Counted from the stretch's first letter, positions 24,774-37,749 are shown. The stretch is DNA of 64,000 nucleotides from Allacma fusca (GCA_947179485.1 OX359245.1:61801067-61865066); one strand, 5' to 3'. The notes: a model not told the origin generated them from the letters alone. Numbers and translations are program-made.

Positions 24774-25663
24774 TAGGGATGGCAAATATCGCCACTTGAC
24801 TCATATCGCAAATATCGGTATCGGTAAAATTGCAAATGGCGATTTATCGTATATCGCCGATATATCGCCAATATTCTAGCTAACACTTGAATTCTACTAC
24901 AAAGAACGTGAAAATAGCCAACGATATTTATTTTGAAGACATGATGACAGTGGCACTAATCTATGATCAAAAATTATGCAAACAATGGTTGATTAATAAA
25001 TCCGGCCAAAAATATTTTATACCTAATTGTCTGATAGAACAAAAGTTTCAGAAATTTAAGGTTGTTTAATTAACACGTGTAGAATATTCAAATTCTGAAT
25101 TACAATTACCCAGCTAGAAACTAGTAACTTATTAGTTACACGGCAACCCACGCCCAAAGATATCAGTTATTATTAAAGAAGTTCCAGATTAGGCTGGAAT
25201 TTTGTGAGAGTGAGATATATTATTATTATATGGCACAAGGGGAATTGCAAACGCAATTAAAATCAATAATAAATGTCACTCCCAATTTTTACGATTAGAA
25301 ATTCCTTATGCACTTACATAGACTAAAGACTTGGCTGGAGACAGAACGTGGCTCATGAATTACAATGCGAAAAGCTGAATGAAATCATAGAGAGAATGTG
25401 CGCAGGCTACGATATGTAATAAAATGGCACTAGTTAATTATAAAATGTTTAAGCAGGGAGCGCTCCTTGAAACATCCCATGTCTTCTGGGCTTACTAAAG
25501 TACCTTCAAGTTGTTGCCATGAGCCCCATTCGGATATAAACGCGATACCGATATGCCGATATTATCGATGATGTTTACGATAATTATCGCCATCAGTATC
25601 GCAAGTAAATTTGGCGATATTTGCGATATTATCGTCTCGCCAATGTCGTATTTGCCATCCCTA
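24774..25663. mobile_element. hAT-like element with ATATCGC arms (890 bp)
   Basis: The termini are TAGGGATGGCAAATATCG and the reverse complement of CGTATTTGCCATCCCTA. A perfect 8-bp duplication ATAAATAT lies at 24766-24773 and 25664-25671. The first and last 100-150 bp are arrays of ATATCGCC/GGCGATAT in both directions. It is nested in 24046-26274. Confidence 0.85.
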
Positions 25664-26282
25664 ATAAATATATGTCTATTAAGTAATTTCAAAATATTTA
25701 GGAAGCTTATTTGCAATAAAATCTTACTTGAAGTATTTGCAATGATGCAGATTTTCTTTTAACGTAAAATGATTGTGGGCAACGGAAAGGTTTTTTTCGG
25801 CGTTGTGGAGTATTTTCACAGCTATCAGCGTCACTGGTGACAATATCAATGATATTTGCTTCCATGTAATTTTAAATTTACGAAAATTAATTTCCAAGAC
25901 GTTCAAAGTGTTGTGGTTGGGACTCTTACTTCCTCACTACATTCCTCATCCGCCAAGTGGTTACTCTCCTTGTGATAAGAATGCCGTGGGGTGTATAATT
26001 CGTTGATGGAATTTAAACCCTGGCGGGAATTCGATTGTTCGAAAAACCAATTTCGAATACAAAGCGATTAAAAACAGAATCGGTATCGAAATTGGATTTG
26101 TAGTTTAACTAATCGGTTCGAACTTTAATCGGTTTGATAAACCAATTTCGATTGTTCATTCCATTCGAATTATGTTCGGATTAACGCAACCGAACCGATA
26201 GCTCTTGGCTAATCGATTCGGTTCGTATTCGAAATCGAACATTTCGATTATAATCGTAATCGGTCGCATCACTGTGACTGAC

Positions 26283-26763
26283 AAGTTAAAAGTTATTTTT
26301 AGAGAATTTTATCCGTAGTCATAAATCAATCACCGGTGGTACAGCTCACACTTGTCACTGGACCCGAACTTTTTTTTCAATTTTCTTCAACTTTGCTTTA
26401 CGTTATATACCTCCGTGTCATGGAATATTGAACCGACGAAAGGAATCAAATTGTTTTCCATGTGGAACAACATCCACTAAAGACTACTGACACACACACA
26501 AACCTTTTCATAGCCTTATGTGGGCTACACATGGGGATAAATGTTTTGTTACATTCTGTAAACGGGATTACTCGTCATCGCTAAATTGGAGCAAATTAAA
26601 TTTAAATAAAGAAAATTGCAGATTTAAAAGTCAGTAAAAATCACCTAATCTCTAAAATATAACTGCAAAAGCAGTTTTTATTAACTTCCGAACGCAGAAA
26701 TGAACATTGCCTTTCGATTTTCCAACGGATGTACATTGGAAGTTTTTTCCCACAAAATTCGGA
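26283..26763. other. Upstream region of receptor copy B
   Basis: No gene was found. This block is shared with the upstream regions of copies D, E and F. It includes TGTGGGCT at 26519-26526, which is the unoccupied form of the target used by the element at 62447-62970. Confidence 0.55.
26567..26620 (+). promoter_or_regulatory. Conserved upstream block, copy B
   Basis: The block 'attactcgtcatcg.taaattgga', followed by 'taaattt.aa.aaagaaaatt', lies 145-200 bp before the exon-1 ATG. It recurs at a similar distance before copies D, E and F. Core promoter or 5' UTR function is inferred from conservation only. Confidence 0.35.
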
Positions 26764-29018
26764 ATGCATCTTATTGGGCCGTTAGCAACCCGTAACTTTA
26801 AAAAGTGCATACTGTTGAGTCACTACACTGGGATTTTGCCAATTCAATGGAATTTTGTTCGTGAGTGCCCCGAAGTTACAAAGAGCCGATCTCGTATCGC
26901 AATATGGAAACTATCGATGTTGTTCTACTTTGCATACGCTGTTAGTACGTACTACAGAATAACTCAGTTTTTATTAAGCGATCGATGGGATCCGTCAGCA
27001 ATGGAAATAAATGGATTCCTTGCACTGAATTGTGTACACATATGTTTTTGTGGTTGTGTTTGCTTGAAATTATTTAGCGTGTACGACCTAGTGCCATTGC
27101 TGTACAGCCAAAACTTGTTATTTCACAAGAGATTTGACGGTGAGAAATTTTTATTTGTACCCGCAATCCTGTCATATTATTATGCATTAGCAATAATATC
27201 GTGTTAATAAATAATATAAATTAAAATAAATATTTGTTTTGTAAAATAAAAATTCTAATTGAATTTATTTGTAATAAGTGTATATTGAAATATAATTATT
27301 AATGTAATATTACTTATAATTGTATTCAAACCGATTCCAACCAGTAATATTTTAAGTACTATATGTTACGATCGGGTTTATAATGTTAATTCACGAACAT
27401 ATTTTCTTGGATTTAATTTGGGTGAAAAAATATGTAGGTATAAAATTACTAGTTCCGATTAAAATATAAAAAAATTCGAATGAAATGCTGATTTCAATTC
27501 GGACTGTAATGGAAATGGCGCATTTCAAGTTACCCCGTGACAAGGTCGACATTTCTGAAAGAGTAATTATGTAAAAAAGATTATTTCATTACGTAATTAT
27601 ATTTTTTATTACAGATTCAACATTCCAAGGGAATACAACATTCGATATCCTATCTGGAATTGTCTACTATTCCGGATATGTTGGGTGCATCTTATTTACG
27701 TTGATTTGCATGAGTTACCCACAATTTCCACCACATTTATTCGAAATGCAGTTTCCAATCAATACCAAGCTAATGCTTGCCAAGTACATCATTTCAAACT
27801 TGAGTATTACGTATGCCGTTGTTATCAATTTTACCATTGTATTAGCAATTGCCGTAACCACTCTTCTGCCAGGGTTTCTCGTTGTTAAAAGCGCCGTTCA
27901 TGATCATTTGTAAGTTATATTTCAAACCTACGGTAATTTTATTAAGTGTGTTAAATTATGGGTAAGCTTTGTTAGTGCTCCCAGACGTCCAGGATCGAAC
28001 CGAACTGTCCAGGTATTGATGTGTTTTCTTTCAGTGAAAAAAGGCATTCGTTCCTCCAAAATGCTCGGGACATGTGTGCGAAATTCCTGCGCAGGCATAA
28101 AAAACCTGTGACCCCAATTTGCCCACATACCGAATATTGTAAAAAGTGTATTTGACCACAAGGGGGTGGGCTGGGAAATTTACTAACGGCTGGTTCGGAG
28201 TTAGACATTTTTTGGAAAATTTTGTATTAATTGCATTAGAATATTGCATTAGTAAGGGAAAGAAGATTAAATTGAATTATTAAAATTGAATTAAAGAAAT
28301 TATCGGAAAATTACATTAATTTTGATTGGTTTGAAAGTTGGGTAGGGAAAATTAATTCGTTCGTTGGGTTTGGATCATGAGGTTTGCCAACGAAATTCCG
28401 AAAAATTATATTTTATTCCCGGACTAACCAATATCTGTATACAGTCTGAATGCTTAGTTTGAATTCACGAATGGAACAAAATAAATTATTAGAAAATTCT
28501 GTTTGGTGTAATATTCCAGATGGCAGAACATAGAGATCACAGCTGGATTCCACAAACGGAAAAGTTTGTTCAAAACTGTAATGAAGGAAAACGCAGATGT
28601 TACCAAATTTATTGGGGACTATCGTCAAACGCAAATACTTGTAACAACAATTAACGCCTTATCCTCTGACTTGGGTCCGCTGGCACAAGCTACATGGATG
28701 GGTGCAACTATAGCCGTTTTAGTGTGCCTGGTGAGATCCGACCAATGGTTCCAAAGAGTGGCATTGTGTACTGGCGCTGGGATGAACCTTGGCATGGGCA
28801 TTCTTTACTGTCATTTTGCGGGGGCTGTTTATGAGGAATCAAATGAAGCTTTAATGCGTCGAAGACGACTTTGCCGTTTGAGACATCATAAGCTTCATTT
28901 TAGATCGTTGCAACCAATCAAGATTTTCTGCGGATCTTTGTTTTACTTCGATGGAGGAATCATCATCTCAAGTATACGTATCATTCAGGACAGTGTTATA
29001 ACGATTTTATTATCCTGA
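26764..29018 (+). CDS. Receptor copy B, intact, 389 residues (gustatory-receptor-like)
   Basis: Exons are 26764-27139, 27615-27909 and 28520-29018, with GT-AG introns of 475 and 610 bp in phases 1 and 2; the joined length is 390 codons including the stop. Exon 1 starts MHLIGP, carries YTGILPIQWNF and two hydrophobic segments, and ends LLFHKRFD. Exon 2 has two more segments with a YPQFPPHLF loop. Exon 3 has the DYRQTQI loop motif, one or two segments, and a C-terminus reading IKIFCGSLFYFDGGIIIS...ILLS. About seven membrane segments, the length and the G-S-aromatic C-terminal block match springtail-type gustatory receptors, which sense tastants at the dendrite membrane. The assignment is by family resemblance only. 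The start is set by the ATG conserved in all copies; an upstream ATG at 26700 opens an overlapping frame. Confidence 0.72.
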
Positions 29019-29466
29019 GCGCCAAAACTTATTCATGATTTTTATTTTTCAAAACTGTGGTTACTAGACAATTGGTTTCTATTAACTATTTTGGTTGGAC
29101 AATTAACTTTAAATTCACCAATAAATGTTTCGTAAATACCGCCTAATATATAATTATATATTCCTTCTTTTAAATTCTAAATCCTTTTGAAACTTCGTCG
29201 ATTTGTTTTTTGTAATATTGTGATTGCCAAATAATTTGTTTCTATAAATTAGATTTTGATTGGATAATTAATAATGAATTCGCAATAATTTTTCTTAAAT
29301 ACTTATGTAAAAAAAATTATGTGTAAAAATGTGTTAAATTTTATTTATGTTCACGTTTTAAATTCTAAAAACATGAGAAAATTATTTTGAAACTAATTCT
29401 ATGATTTATATTACCCTTAGTTTTGGTTCATACATCATAGGATGGGTGTTCATCTATAAGTAATTT
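29019..29466. other. Short spacer between copies B and C
   Basis: Only about 450 bp separates the stop of B from the remaining part of C's exon 1, against 1.9-5.7 kb for other spacers. It holds sequence like that following other copies' exon 3 and no conserved upstream block. A deletion probably removed the spacer, promoter and start of C. Confidence 0.55.
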
Positions 29467-29997
29467 AGTAAGAGCCGATTTCGTTTCACAATGCGGAAAC
29501 TATCGATGTTGTTCTACATTGCATACACTGTTATTGCATTCTACAGAATAATTCAGTTTTTATTAAGCGATCAATGGGATCCGTCAGCATTGGAAGTAAA
29601 TGGATTCCTTGCAATGATTTTTGTGCACGCATGTTTTTGTGTTTGTGCTTGCTTGAAATTATTTAGTGTGTACGACCTAGTGCCATTGCTGTACAGTCAA
29701 AACTTGTTATTTCACAAGAGATTTGACGGTGAGAAATTGTTATTTGTGTAAATATATGGTGTAAATAAATAATATAAATTCAGGACCACAAAATCAACAC
29801 ACACAATAATTGAAAAACTCATACCAGGAATAGCAAATTATGACGCCTAAATCAAAAATCCAAAATAACTTTGAATCAAATGCCGTTATATAATTATTAA
29901 TTTTTTAATCAGAGATTCTCATTCATTGTTAAATATTCTACATGCAATCTAATTCTCAATTCTTCCCACATGAACAATAAACCTTACACTGTAGTAG

Positions 29998-30306
29998 TAG
30001 GGATGCCAATGGTCTCGTCCAGTCCGGTAAGGTTTCAGATTTTTATGGTCTTGTCCGGTCTGATCCAACGCTTGGACCAGGTCAGATACAATTGGTCCAG
30101 CTTCAGGACCATACCAGACCAAACCACAGGACCATTGTCCTAAAATTAGACACGCAAAATGATATCTTATAAATTAACAAAAACCCACGGATTAAATTAA
30201 TAATGTCAATCGGGGATGAAACAAGAAATTTGCTGGATATAATATGATTGTTTAATTGCTCTCAACGGTTTTCGGGACCACGGTCCGGACCATGATCTTT
30301 GGTTTA
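29998..30306. mobile_element. hAT-like MITE with GGTCC arms in intron 1 of copy C (309 bp)
   Basis: It is flanked by a perfect 8-bp duplication TGTAGTAG (29990-29997, 30307-30314). The ends TAGGGATGCCAATGGTC and, reversed, TAAACCAAAGATCATGGTC are degenerate inverted repeats. The interior has GGTCCAG, GGTCCGGACC and CCAGACC words. The same element sits at the same intron position in copy D (37801-48954), so it predates the C/D duplication. Confidence 0.75.
30139..30146. other. Unoccupied target site matching the 37954-48800 insertion
   Basis: CCTAAAAT here aligns with CCTAAAAG, the 8-bp duplication on both sides of the element nested in copy D's GGTCC MITE. It marks the pre-insertion sequence. 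Confidence 0.7.
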
Positions 30307-32025
30307 TGTAGTAGTAATCCCTGTCAAATAATGCCAACGTGTCTAAATATCCCTGTTTCATTGCCAAATTTCTTGAAGCACGTGTCCTGAGTGTACGCAA
30401 GTGTGCGTAAAGTGCTCGAAAATAATAGATATACCATACGAAAGCTACCTAATTCTACTTCGCTTTGGTATTGGAGTATACAGGATGTAAACCATTTTGC
30501 TTTGAGTAGGAAATGATGTGTGAGAATTCGAAAAATTTTCATACAATTCCGATTTTCATACTTAAAGGGTTCTAATCCCAATTTGAATATTTGTTTTGGG
30601 AAATAAAAACTCCATTTTAATTTAATCGAAAATAATTGCAATATTATTATCCAAATACTTATACTTGTATTCCAAACGGAAGTATATTAGGACCGGTTAT
30701 ATAATGTTATATCAAGGACATATTTTTTTTTGGATCTAATATGGACTAAATTGAATGAAATGCCGATTCCAATTCAAATTCCAATTGGAATGACCAGCCC
30801 TGGTGTATTTGAATTTACCTTCTAACAAAGACGACATTTGTACAAGAGAAAGTGAAGTCATTTCACTATGTAATGATCTTTTTTATTACAGACCCAACAT
30901 TCCAAGGAAAGACGTCATTCGATATCCTATCTGGAATTGTGTACTATTCCGGATACGTTTCTTGTATCATGTTCACCTTGGCTTGCATGGTTCACCCCCA
31001 ATTACCACCACATTTATTCCAAATGCATTTTCCAATTAATACCAAGCTAATGCTGGTGAAGTACATCATGTCAAACCTGATTGCTGCATGTGCCGTTTTT
31101 ATTAATGTTACCATTGGACTATCATTTGCCTTTACCACTTTTCTGCCAGGGCTTCTCGTTGTTAAAAGCGCTGTTCATGATCTTTTGTAAGTAAGATTTT
31201 GAACCTACGGTAATTTTGTTAAGTGCGTTAAATCATGGCTGAGCTTTGTTTGTTCTGCCAGATGTCTAGTAATGAACTAAACTGTCAAGGAATAATTGGT
31301 GCCTTTGTCTTTGAGGGTTGTTGACACTATTGTCATTTTAATCAAAAGATTTGTTTAAAAGATGGGCAGTGAAAATTAATAACGTTTGGAATGGACCATG
31401 CGATTGGCAAACGACATTCCAAAAATTTACATTTTATTCCCGGACTAGCCTATAAAATCAGAATGCTTAGTTTGTATCAACGAATTGTTTAAAATAAATC
31501 GATTGTTCTGTTTGGTGTAATTCCAGAAGTCAAAACATGGAGATCAAGGCTGGATTGCACAAGCGAATAAATTTGTTCGAAACTGTAATAAATGAAAGCG
31601 CAGATCTTACCAAATTTATTGGGGACTATCGACAAACACAAATACTAGCGACAACAATTAACGCCGTGTTCGCTGACCTGGGACCTCTGGCACAAACAAC
31701 ATGGATGAGTGCAACTATAGGCATTTTAGTGGGTCTGGTGAGATCTGACGAATGGTTGCACAGGTTGGCAATATGTGCTGGCGCTGGATTCAACATTGGC
31801 ATTGGAATTCTGTACAATCAATTTTTGGGGGCTGTGTATGAGGAATCAAATGAAGTTTTAATGCGTCGAAGACGAAATTGCCGTTTGAAGCAACACAAAC
31901 TGCGTCTCAGAGCGTTGCAACCAGTCAAGATATTCTGCGGAACTTGGTTTTACTTCGATAGAGGAATTATCATTACATCAATACGTATCATTCAGGACAA
32001 TGTTATTACGATTCTATTATCCTGA

Positions 32026-34662
32026 GCTTCAAAACTTAATCATGACTTTTATTTTGGAAAACTGTGATTGCCAGACAATTTGTTTTTATAAATTAGATTT
32101 TGGTTAGATAAATAGCTATAAATTCGTGATCAAATGTTTCTTAAATACTTTCGTTTATTTATATTGTAAAAACATGATGACATTTAGATGTTGACGCTAC
32201 TAAATGTTGACATGATCAGTTCACGTTATTATTTTATTTTACAGTTTATAATATTTGTAAAAAATATAATGTATATTTATAATTTATATAATTAGAAGAA
32301 TACTGGGGAATAAGCGTACTCAGTAGTTATTACTGGCTATGATCAGCTTGTGTTTGTACATATAATTATTATTTATTTTTCTGCATTGTAGCCTCTGTAC
32401 GTTTTTTTGGTACCAATCTACCCTCGATCTCTCACGTAATAGTGCAACTAATTATTCATAATGCCTAATACTAATAATTATTATTTTAGTTAACACTAAG
32501 AATTATTCATTATATTTATTATTCATTCGCAATTAATAAAAATAAAGTTCTCTAGCGATGTAATAACAAAATTATAATAAAGACTATTTCGGATTTTATT
32601 TTAAGGTAGTAATAACCAGCAAGACAGAACTAGAGTCTCGACCCAGTACATGGACCACCTATTAGGTGTTTTGCTGATAATTTAATAAAATATAAGATTT
32701 AACTGAGGTAGTTAAATTAGTTAACGCATTGAGGATTCAGAATTATTACGGGATACATACAATTAAAATATTTAAATACAAATAATGTCTATTAGCTGTA
32801 CTTGTTCTTGTCCTTTTATCGGAAAGTCAAGCCAAAATCTTTAATTAAAATTCAAGCTTTTATATTAAAATTTATTATAATTTCATTCGTTGAATGTGCG
32901 TACTTTCACAAACTCGTGTACATGTTCAACTATGAAAAAGTGTATTGGTTCCAATATATTTTTCAGGTATGTTTTGTATTTAGAATAATTATCTTTGAGA
33001 TTAACAATTGATCTCAAATATTAAGTATACTAATACTTTTAAATCCTGGGTAACATGAATCAGTTCATAATCGCTGAAGAATTAAACAATCCATTATTAC
33101 GCGGTAACGTTTCGCTACGGGAGGATTAACCCGCCCTGCCTATTGTATGTTTTTTATCTGCAAAACAAAGGGTTTGGTAGTTCTTGAAATCCTGGTAATA
33201 ATGTTTGCCACACATAAGTACAATACTACTTGGACCCGGAAACACAAACTGTGGGAACGAGTACGGGTCCAAAAAAAATTACAATTTCTGGGTATGGGAA
33301 CAGGAATGGGTCCGTTTACGCATTTTAAAGAAATTAATGGGAACGGGTACCTAAAATAATGTTTCCAGCAGGACCAAAACCAAAGGGGGTACAAATTGCC
33401 CGGGAACGGGGACAAACGTTTTGTACCATTACGACCACTGAACGAGACAAACGAGATTCTCGTCTCGTTATCTCGTTATGCTAAGCACTATTCTGCAACT
33501 TTCACAAACTGGAAAAGGAACTTCAAACAGGGTGAAAATTACAAATTCTTGTTGTTGCGACGAAAACTCGAAACGTTTTTAAATGAAAAACTATTCAAAG
33601 AAATAAGTAATTGAGCAATGAACTTTATATATTATAAAGTTTCATCTGTAAAAAGATTACGAGGGTTTGCAAATGTTTTGAAAACACTTCAACTTGGTAG
33701 GGAAAGATAGTAATGCAATTTTCCAAAAGTACTGGATATGGGAGTAAGACATTTAAGACATTGTCGTCAACGTAGGAGGAAACATTTTCGTCTAATATGG
33801 AGAGCACGTATTCCGGGGATAGAAGATCGAATTGCAAGTTTAATTTTTGGTATATTTTGCCTTCATTTTGTTTTTAAAAAAATGTGTCAAAAGCGTAGCT
33901 TTGTTCAGTTTCAATATTGATTGTATTATTTGGAAGAAGCCATTTAAAATATATTTTAAAAGATTTTTCAATACATAAGATTACTATCATTGGACTGTAC
34001 TCTGTTTTAAGTCCAGACGATTAATCACCAGTCGTCGAATTAGTTAGCATTGTTAAAGTAAATACCAAATTTATCAATTTTTAACCGCAATAGCTATTGG
34101 CTTACGCATAGTAGATTAAATTCAATTAATTTCCGTTATATGTCAAAATTGGATCTTACTTATGTTCAATTTTCTTTCCAGTTACAATAATTCTTGTTTG
34201 ATTTCTCTCACAAGTAACTTACTGGAGTAATGGAATTGTACAAAAATATTTTTATAGTACTAAGTCATTGATTGGTAAATATTATACTCACATCTGATTT
34301 ACGTACAATGAAATACGGTAAGTTTTTTAAATATATTTGAGCAACGATGTTTTCCTCATTCTCATCCTATTTGAATGTATTCGAGCTATCCAACAATTGC
34401 TTCCAGCATTTCCCTTCATGACATTAACTAATGTTAAATGTCAACAATAATTATTTATAATTTGAAAAATTTGTTCTTATTGATTCTTGTTCTGCTACAT
34501 CTGTATTTTACAGGGTGACGTATTTCATTTGTCCTTCCCTTCGCCCATGAAAGGAAATGACTCGCATGATATTAATTCGATTTCGTCATAGTTTGTAGCA
34601 AACTTCCTTACAGCATTTCTAAGATTTTTTTCATTGACCTAGATTGAAGCGATCACGAATGG
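32026..34662. other. Spacer between copies C and D, left part
   Basis: No gene was found. The part 32580-32830 matches 3270-3560 and 51460-51790. The part 33900-34400 matches 15640-16130. The part 34500-34662 matches 22900-23036 and 36090-36250. It is duplicated array backbone with a GGGAACGGG island at about 33230-33420. Confidence 0.5.
33225..33425. repeat. GGGAACGGG-word island
   Basis: Words of the type GGGAACGGG, GGGTCC and GGACCCGG cluster in an otherwise AT-rich spacer, in the style of the word-array elements nearby. I could not fix the termini or a target duplication. Confidence 0.4.
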
Positions 34663-34670
34663 GCGGGGAG

Positions 34671-35520
34671 CAGGGATGAAATATCGGAAAAATAAAAATT
34701 CCGATTCCAATTACAATACCTGCTTAAATTTAATTTCGATTTAGATTCCGATTCCGATGTATCCAAATAATTAATTTGGAATTCCGATACCAATTAATTC
34801 AAATACTTTTAAATAATTCCGATTCCAATTCCGATTCTATTCATGTAACCTTTAATTTTTTATATAGTTAGTTCCTATAGTTATTTTTGTCATTTTTGTT
34901 TACTCGAACAAACAACATGTTTTGCAGGGATTCCTCTGGTAGTCGCCCTAGGTTATAGTTTCAAATTAAACGTAATGCTTAGAAAAGTCTTCCCACAGTA
35001 ACCTAAGTTGCTGGAATGCTCAAGATTACAAATGTCACTTGCTGACGAATTTCAGAAAATTCGGAATCATTCCACCACTTGAATAAATTAATTCATTTGT
35101 CCCTTGTGCCGTCCATAGTTGTTCCACAGAATGCGTTGGAACATGTCTTTCTTTTTCATTTTATTTCTAGATTTCTATTGTAGTCGTAGTAATCATACAC
35201 AAATACCTACCTTTCTTTCCATTTTCATTGCTACGATGAAGAACTATTTTCGCAAAAAACCCTGCAAAATGTAAAGGTCCTATATAAAAGGTCGTAAAGG
35301 GCTCTTTATGGCTGTATAATGCAATATCAGTAATGGAATCGGAATTCATTGGAATATCATTAAATTCTAATACCAATACCGATACTTACTTTCCAATACC
35401 GATTAGAATTCCAATACCTAATTTTACAGTATTTTTAATTCCGATTTCGATTCTAATACTTTAAATTTTCGAATTCTTTTTCGATTCCGATTCCAATTCC
35501 GATTCCAATTTTCAACCCTG
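34671..35520. mobile_element. hAT-like element with ATTCCGATTCC arms (850 bp)
   Basis: The termini are CAGGGATGAAA and TTCAACCCTG. A perfect 8-bp duplication GCGGGGAG lies at 34663-34670 and 35521-35528. Both arms are almost wholly ATTCCGATTCCAATT-type words, in one sense on the left and the right. The empty target is preserved in sister spacers at 23037-23044 and 36251-36258. The short frame at 35167-35376 is not supported as a gene. Confidence 0.87.
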
Positions 35521-35528
35521 GCGGGGAG

Positions 35529-37373
35529 GCGACAAAAAGATAATTCTTACGACTTTAAAAATTAATATATTTCTATTTCCAAACAGTTTGTTTTTCCAAT
35601 ATGTTTTGACGTTTGCTTTTGGGAAATCCTATGGGGTTTCTAAAAATTAATTTGGTAGGTCTTTTCATTGAAAAATGTCGTTCTAACCGATACAATCAAT
35701 GTCATAAATTACATGTTGCAAATGGTATTTTATCTTCCCAACCAAGCCAATTACATGAGTAATGGAATTGTACAAAGAAGTCTTTATAGTAACAAGTCGT
35801 TGATTTGTAAATATTAAAATAAATATTTCTGGTCTGCGTATAATGTAATTCGGCATCAAGTTTTTTAAATGTATTTGAGTCAACGAGTGACAACGACATT
35901 TTCCTGTTTCTCGTCCAATTTGAAAGTGTTTTTGAGCTATCCAACAATTGTTTCGAACATTTATTTACATACAATTGTCACGTTATTTGATGAACGTAAA
36001 TTTCAATAATTTACTATCACTGGGAAAATTTATTACCATTGATTCATGCTCGTTTAAATACAGATACTTATTTCCCTGGATTTGTTTTATTTTATGGCTC
36101 AAATCATTTGTCCTTCTCTTAGCCCAAAAAGGGAATGAATCGTATAATAGTTCTTATTTGTTTTCACCATTGTTTGTAGGAAACTCGCCCACAACATATC
36201 TAAGATGTTGTTCTTCGATCTAAGCTTGAAGCAATCACAAACGTGAAGAGGCGGGGAGGCGATGACAACAGAATTTTGATCGTTCGTAAAATTTAAATTT
36301 CTTGTTTGTCTTCCGAGTAATTATGTTTTGACGTTTGCTTTTGGGAAATCCTGTGGTGTTTCTCCAGCGTCATTTGGTAGGTCGGTTCATTGAGAATTTC
36401 CGTCATGATCGATACAATTAAAGTGCAAAGTTATGAACTACCTATTGTGAACGGCTATCATCACTAGCAATAAAGTTGTCATTATTCATTGCGTTATTTT
36501 GAGCATCTGTCGTTAGTTTAAAGGATTTAAACTTCTTGGAAAGGTATTGTAAAAACGAATATTTCCATTCAAATAAAATAATTGGGAAACAAATCGAAAA
36601 TAAAAACCTGTTCACACAAATTATTTCGCCAGACAATTAAGCGTAATAATCAAGTCGAAAATACAAACATGTTTGTACAGTTGTTTCCGCTTAATTTCGC
36701 CAGTTAACAGTTACGACAATAAATCCTCCAATTATGGTGGCACACATTTACTTATATAGACTAACTCATAAATAATAAAAATTAAACAATTCGTGTATTT
36801 GTTTTGACCAACTAACTAGTACGGCAATGGTAATATTTCCACGGTGGATCCTCATTTGACGCCACAAAACCTTTCCTCTCATCCCGTCCTTCAAGCAAAT
36901 GAAAGTTGTAACAATAAGTGGTCACTGGTACTCAGTATCTAGACCTGTTAATTAATTCCTGTGGAAAATCTGAACGTTTCTAAAAACCAAACCCTAAACA
37001 ATTGCGGTGACAAAAAAATTGTTCGGGAGGAAATAAAAACTTGGCTTTGAAGCGACCCTTCATGTTTTTATACTTCCATGTCCTGGAATATTGACGGTGG
37101 GCAAGGAAGTAAATTTATCTCAATCTGCAACAACATTTGCAAGCACTAAGAAATAAGATATAGGTGGGGACAATGTTTTATTATACCCTGGAAATGGTAT
37201 TACTCGTCGTCGTTAAATTGGAAAGATTTAAATTTGAAGAAAGAAAATTATTGTACTTGAAAATCAATAAAAATTATCGAATTACAGTATTCTAAAGTAA
37301 AAAAAAGTAAAGTCTTACATGAACTTCTCTCGTCGAACTTCCAACAGATTCACACTGGGTGCAATTTTCTGCA
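35529..37373. other. Spacer between copies C and D, right part
   Basis: No gene was found. The parts 35757-35950 and 36090-36370 repeat 34230-34400 and 34510-35650 within the same spacer, so the spacer holds an internal tandem duplication. It ends in the conserved block upstream of copy D. Confidence 0.5.
37199..37250 (+). promoter_or_regulatory. Conserved upstream block, copy D
   Basis: This is the counterpart of 26567-26620: 'attactcgtcgtcgttaaa', then an AAATTTGAAGAAAGAAAATT-like run, about 125-175 bp before the ATG. The function is inferred. Confidence 0.35.
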
Positions 37374-37749
37374 ATGCATCTTATTGGGCCGGTAGGAATC
37401 CGTTACTTAAAAAAGTGTGCACTGTGGAGTCACTACACTGGGATTTTGCCAATTCAATGGAATTTTGTTCGTGAGTGCCCCGAAGTTACAAAGAGCCGAT
37501 TTCGTTTCACAGTTTGGAAACTATCGATGTTGTTTTACTTTACATACGCTGTAATTGCATTCTACAGAATAATTGAGTTTTTAATAAGCGATCAATGGGA
37601 ATCGTCAGCATTGGAAGTAAATGGATTCCTTGCAATGATTTTTGTACACACTAGTTTTTGTGTTTGTGCTTGCTTGAAATCATTTAGCGTGTACGACCTC
37701 ATGCCATTGCTGTACAATCAAAACTTGTTATTTCACAAGAGATTTGACG
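37374..37749 (+). CDS. Receptor copy D, exon 1 of an intact 389-residue gene
   Basis: This is the first exon of a gene completed at 49747-50041 and 50442-50940; the three lengths are 376, 295 and 499 bp as in copy B, all frames are open, and introns are in phases 1 and 2. It encodes MHLIGPVGIRYLKK, YTGILPIQWNF, the first two membrane segments and LLFHKRFD. Intron 1 is 11,997 bp instead of 0.5-1.3 kb because of three nested mobile elements. The coding parts show no damage, so the gene may still be spliced. The family and role are as for copy B. An upstream ATG (about 37319) starts an overlapping frame of roughly 50 codons. Confidence 0.72.

Larger units (their letters stand above)
24046..26274. 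mobile_element. hAT-like element with GATTCGAA arms (2,229 bp, two nested insertions)
   Basis: The perfect termini are CAGTGATGCGA and TCGCATCACTG, with a perfect 8-bp duplication TGACTGAC at 24038-24045 and 26275-26282. The left arm (to about 24290) and the right arm (from about 26035) are dense in AATCGATTCG/GATTCGAAT words. Two further word-array elements, 24563-24750 and 24774-25663, have inserted inside it. No transposase frame is seen. Confidence 0.85.
29467..32025 (+). pseudogene. Receptor copy C, 5'-truncated exon 1, otherwise open
   Basis: Exon 1 similarity begins at about 29469 (AAGAGCCGATTTCG), so the first ~45 codons, including MHLIGP and YTGILPIQWN, are missing. What remains is open: 29491-29728 from an internal Met (MRKLSMLFYIAYTVIAF), 30892-31186 and 31527-32025, with phases preserved. 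This would give 343 residues with all predicted membrane segments. Intron 1 holds a GGTCC-word element (29998-30306). The copy lacks the conserved upstream block. It could be dead, or transcribed from copy B's promoter by read-through. The open exons suggest recent loss or retained use. Confidence 0.6.

Noticed and set aside
24541-24879. 112-codon plus-strand frame
   Set aside because: It runs through the nested GTCCCG and ATATCGC elements; repeat-derived.
24046-26274. Idea that the GATTCGAA, ATATCGC or ATCGTT arrays are satellite DNA or regulatory binding clusters
   Set aside because: Each array ends sharply at inverted termini with matching 8-bp flanks, which fits element arms better. A binding role within transposition remains possible.
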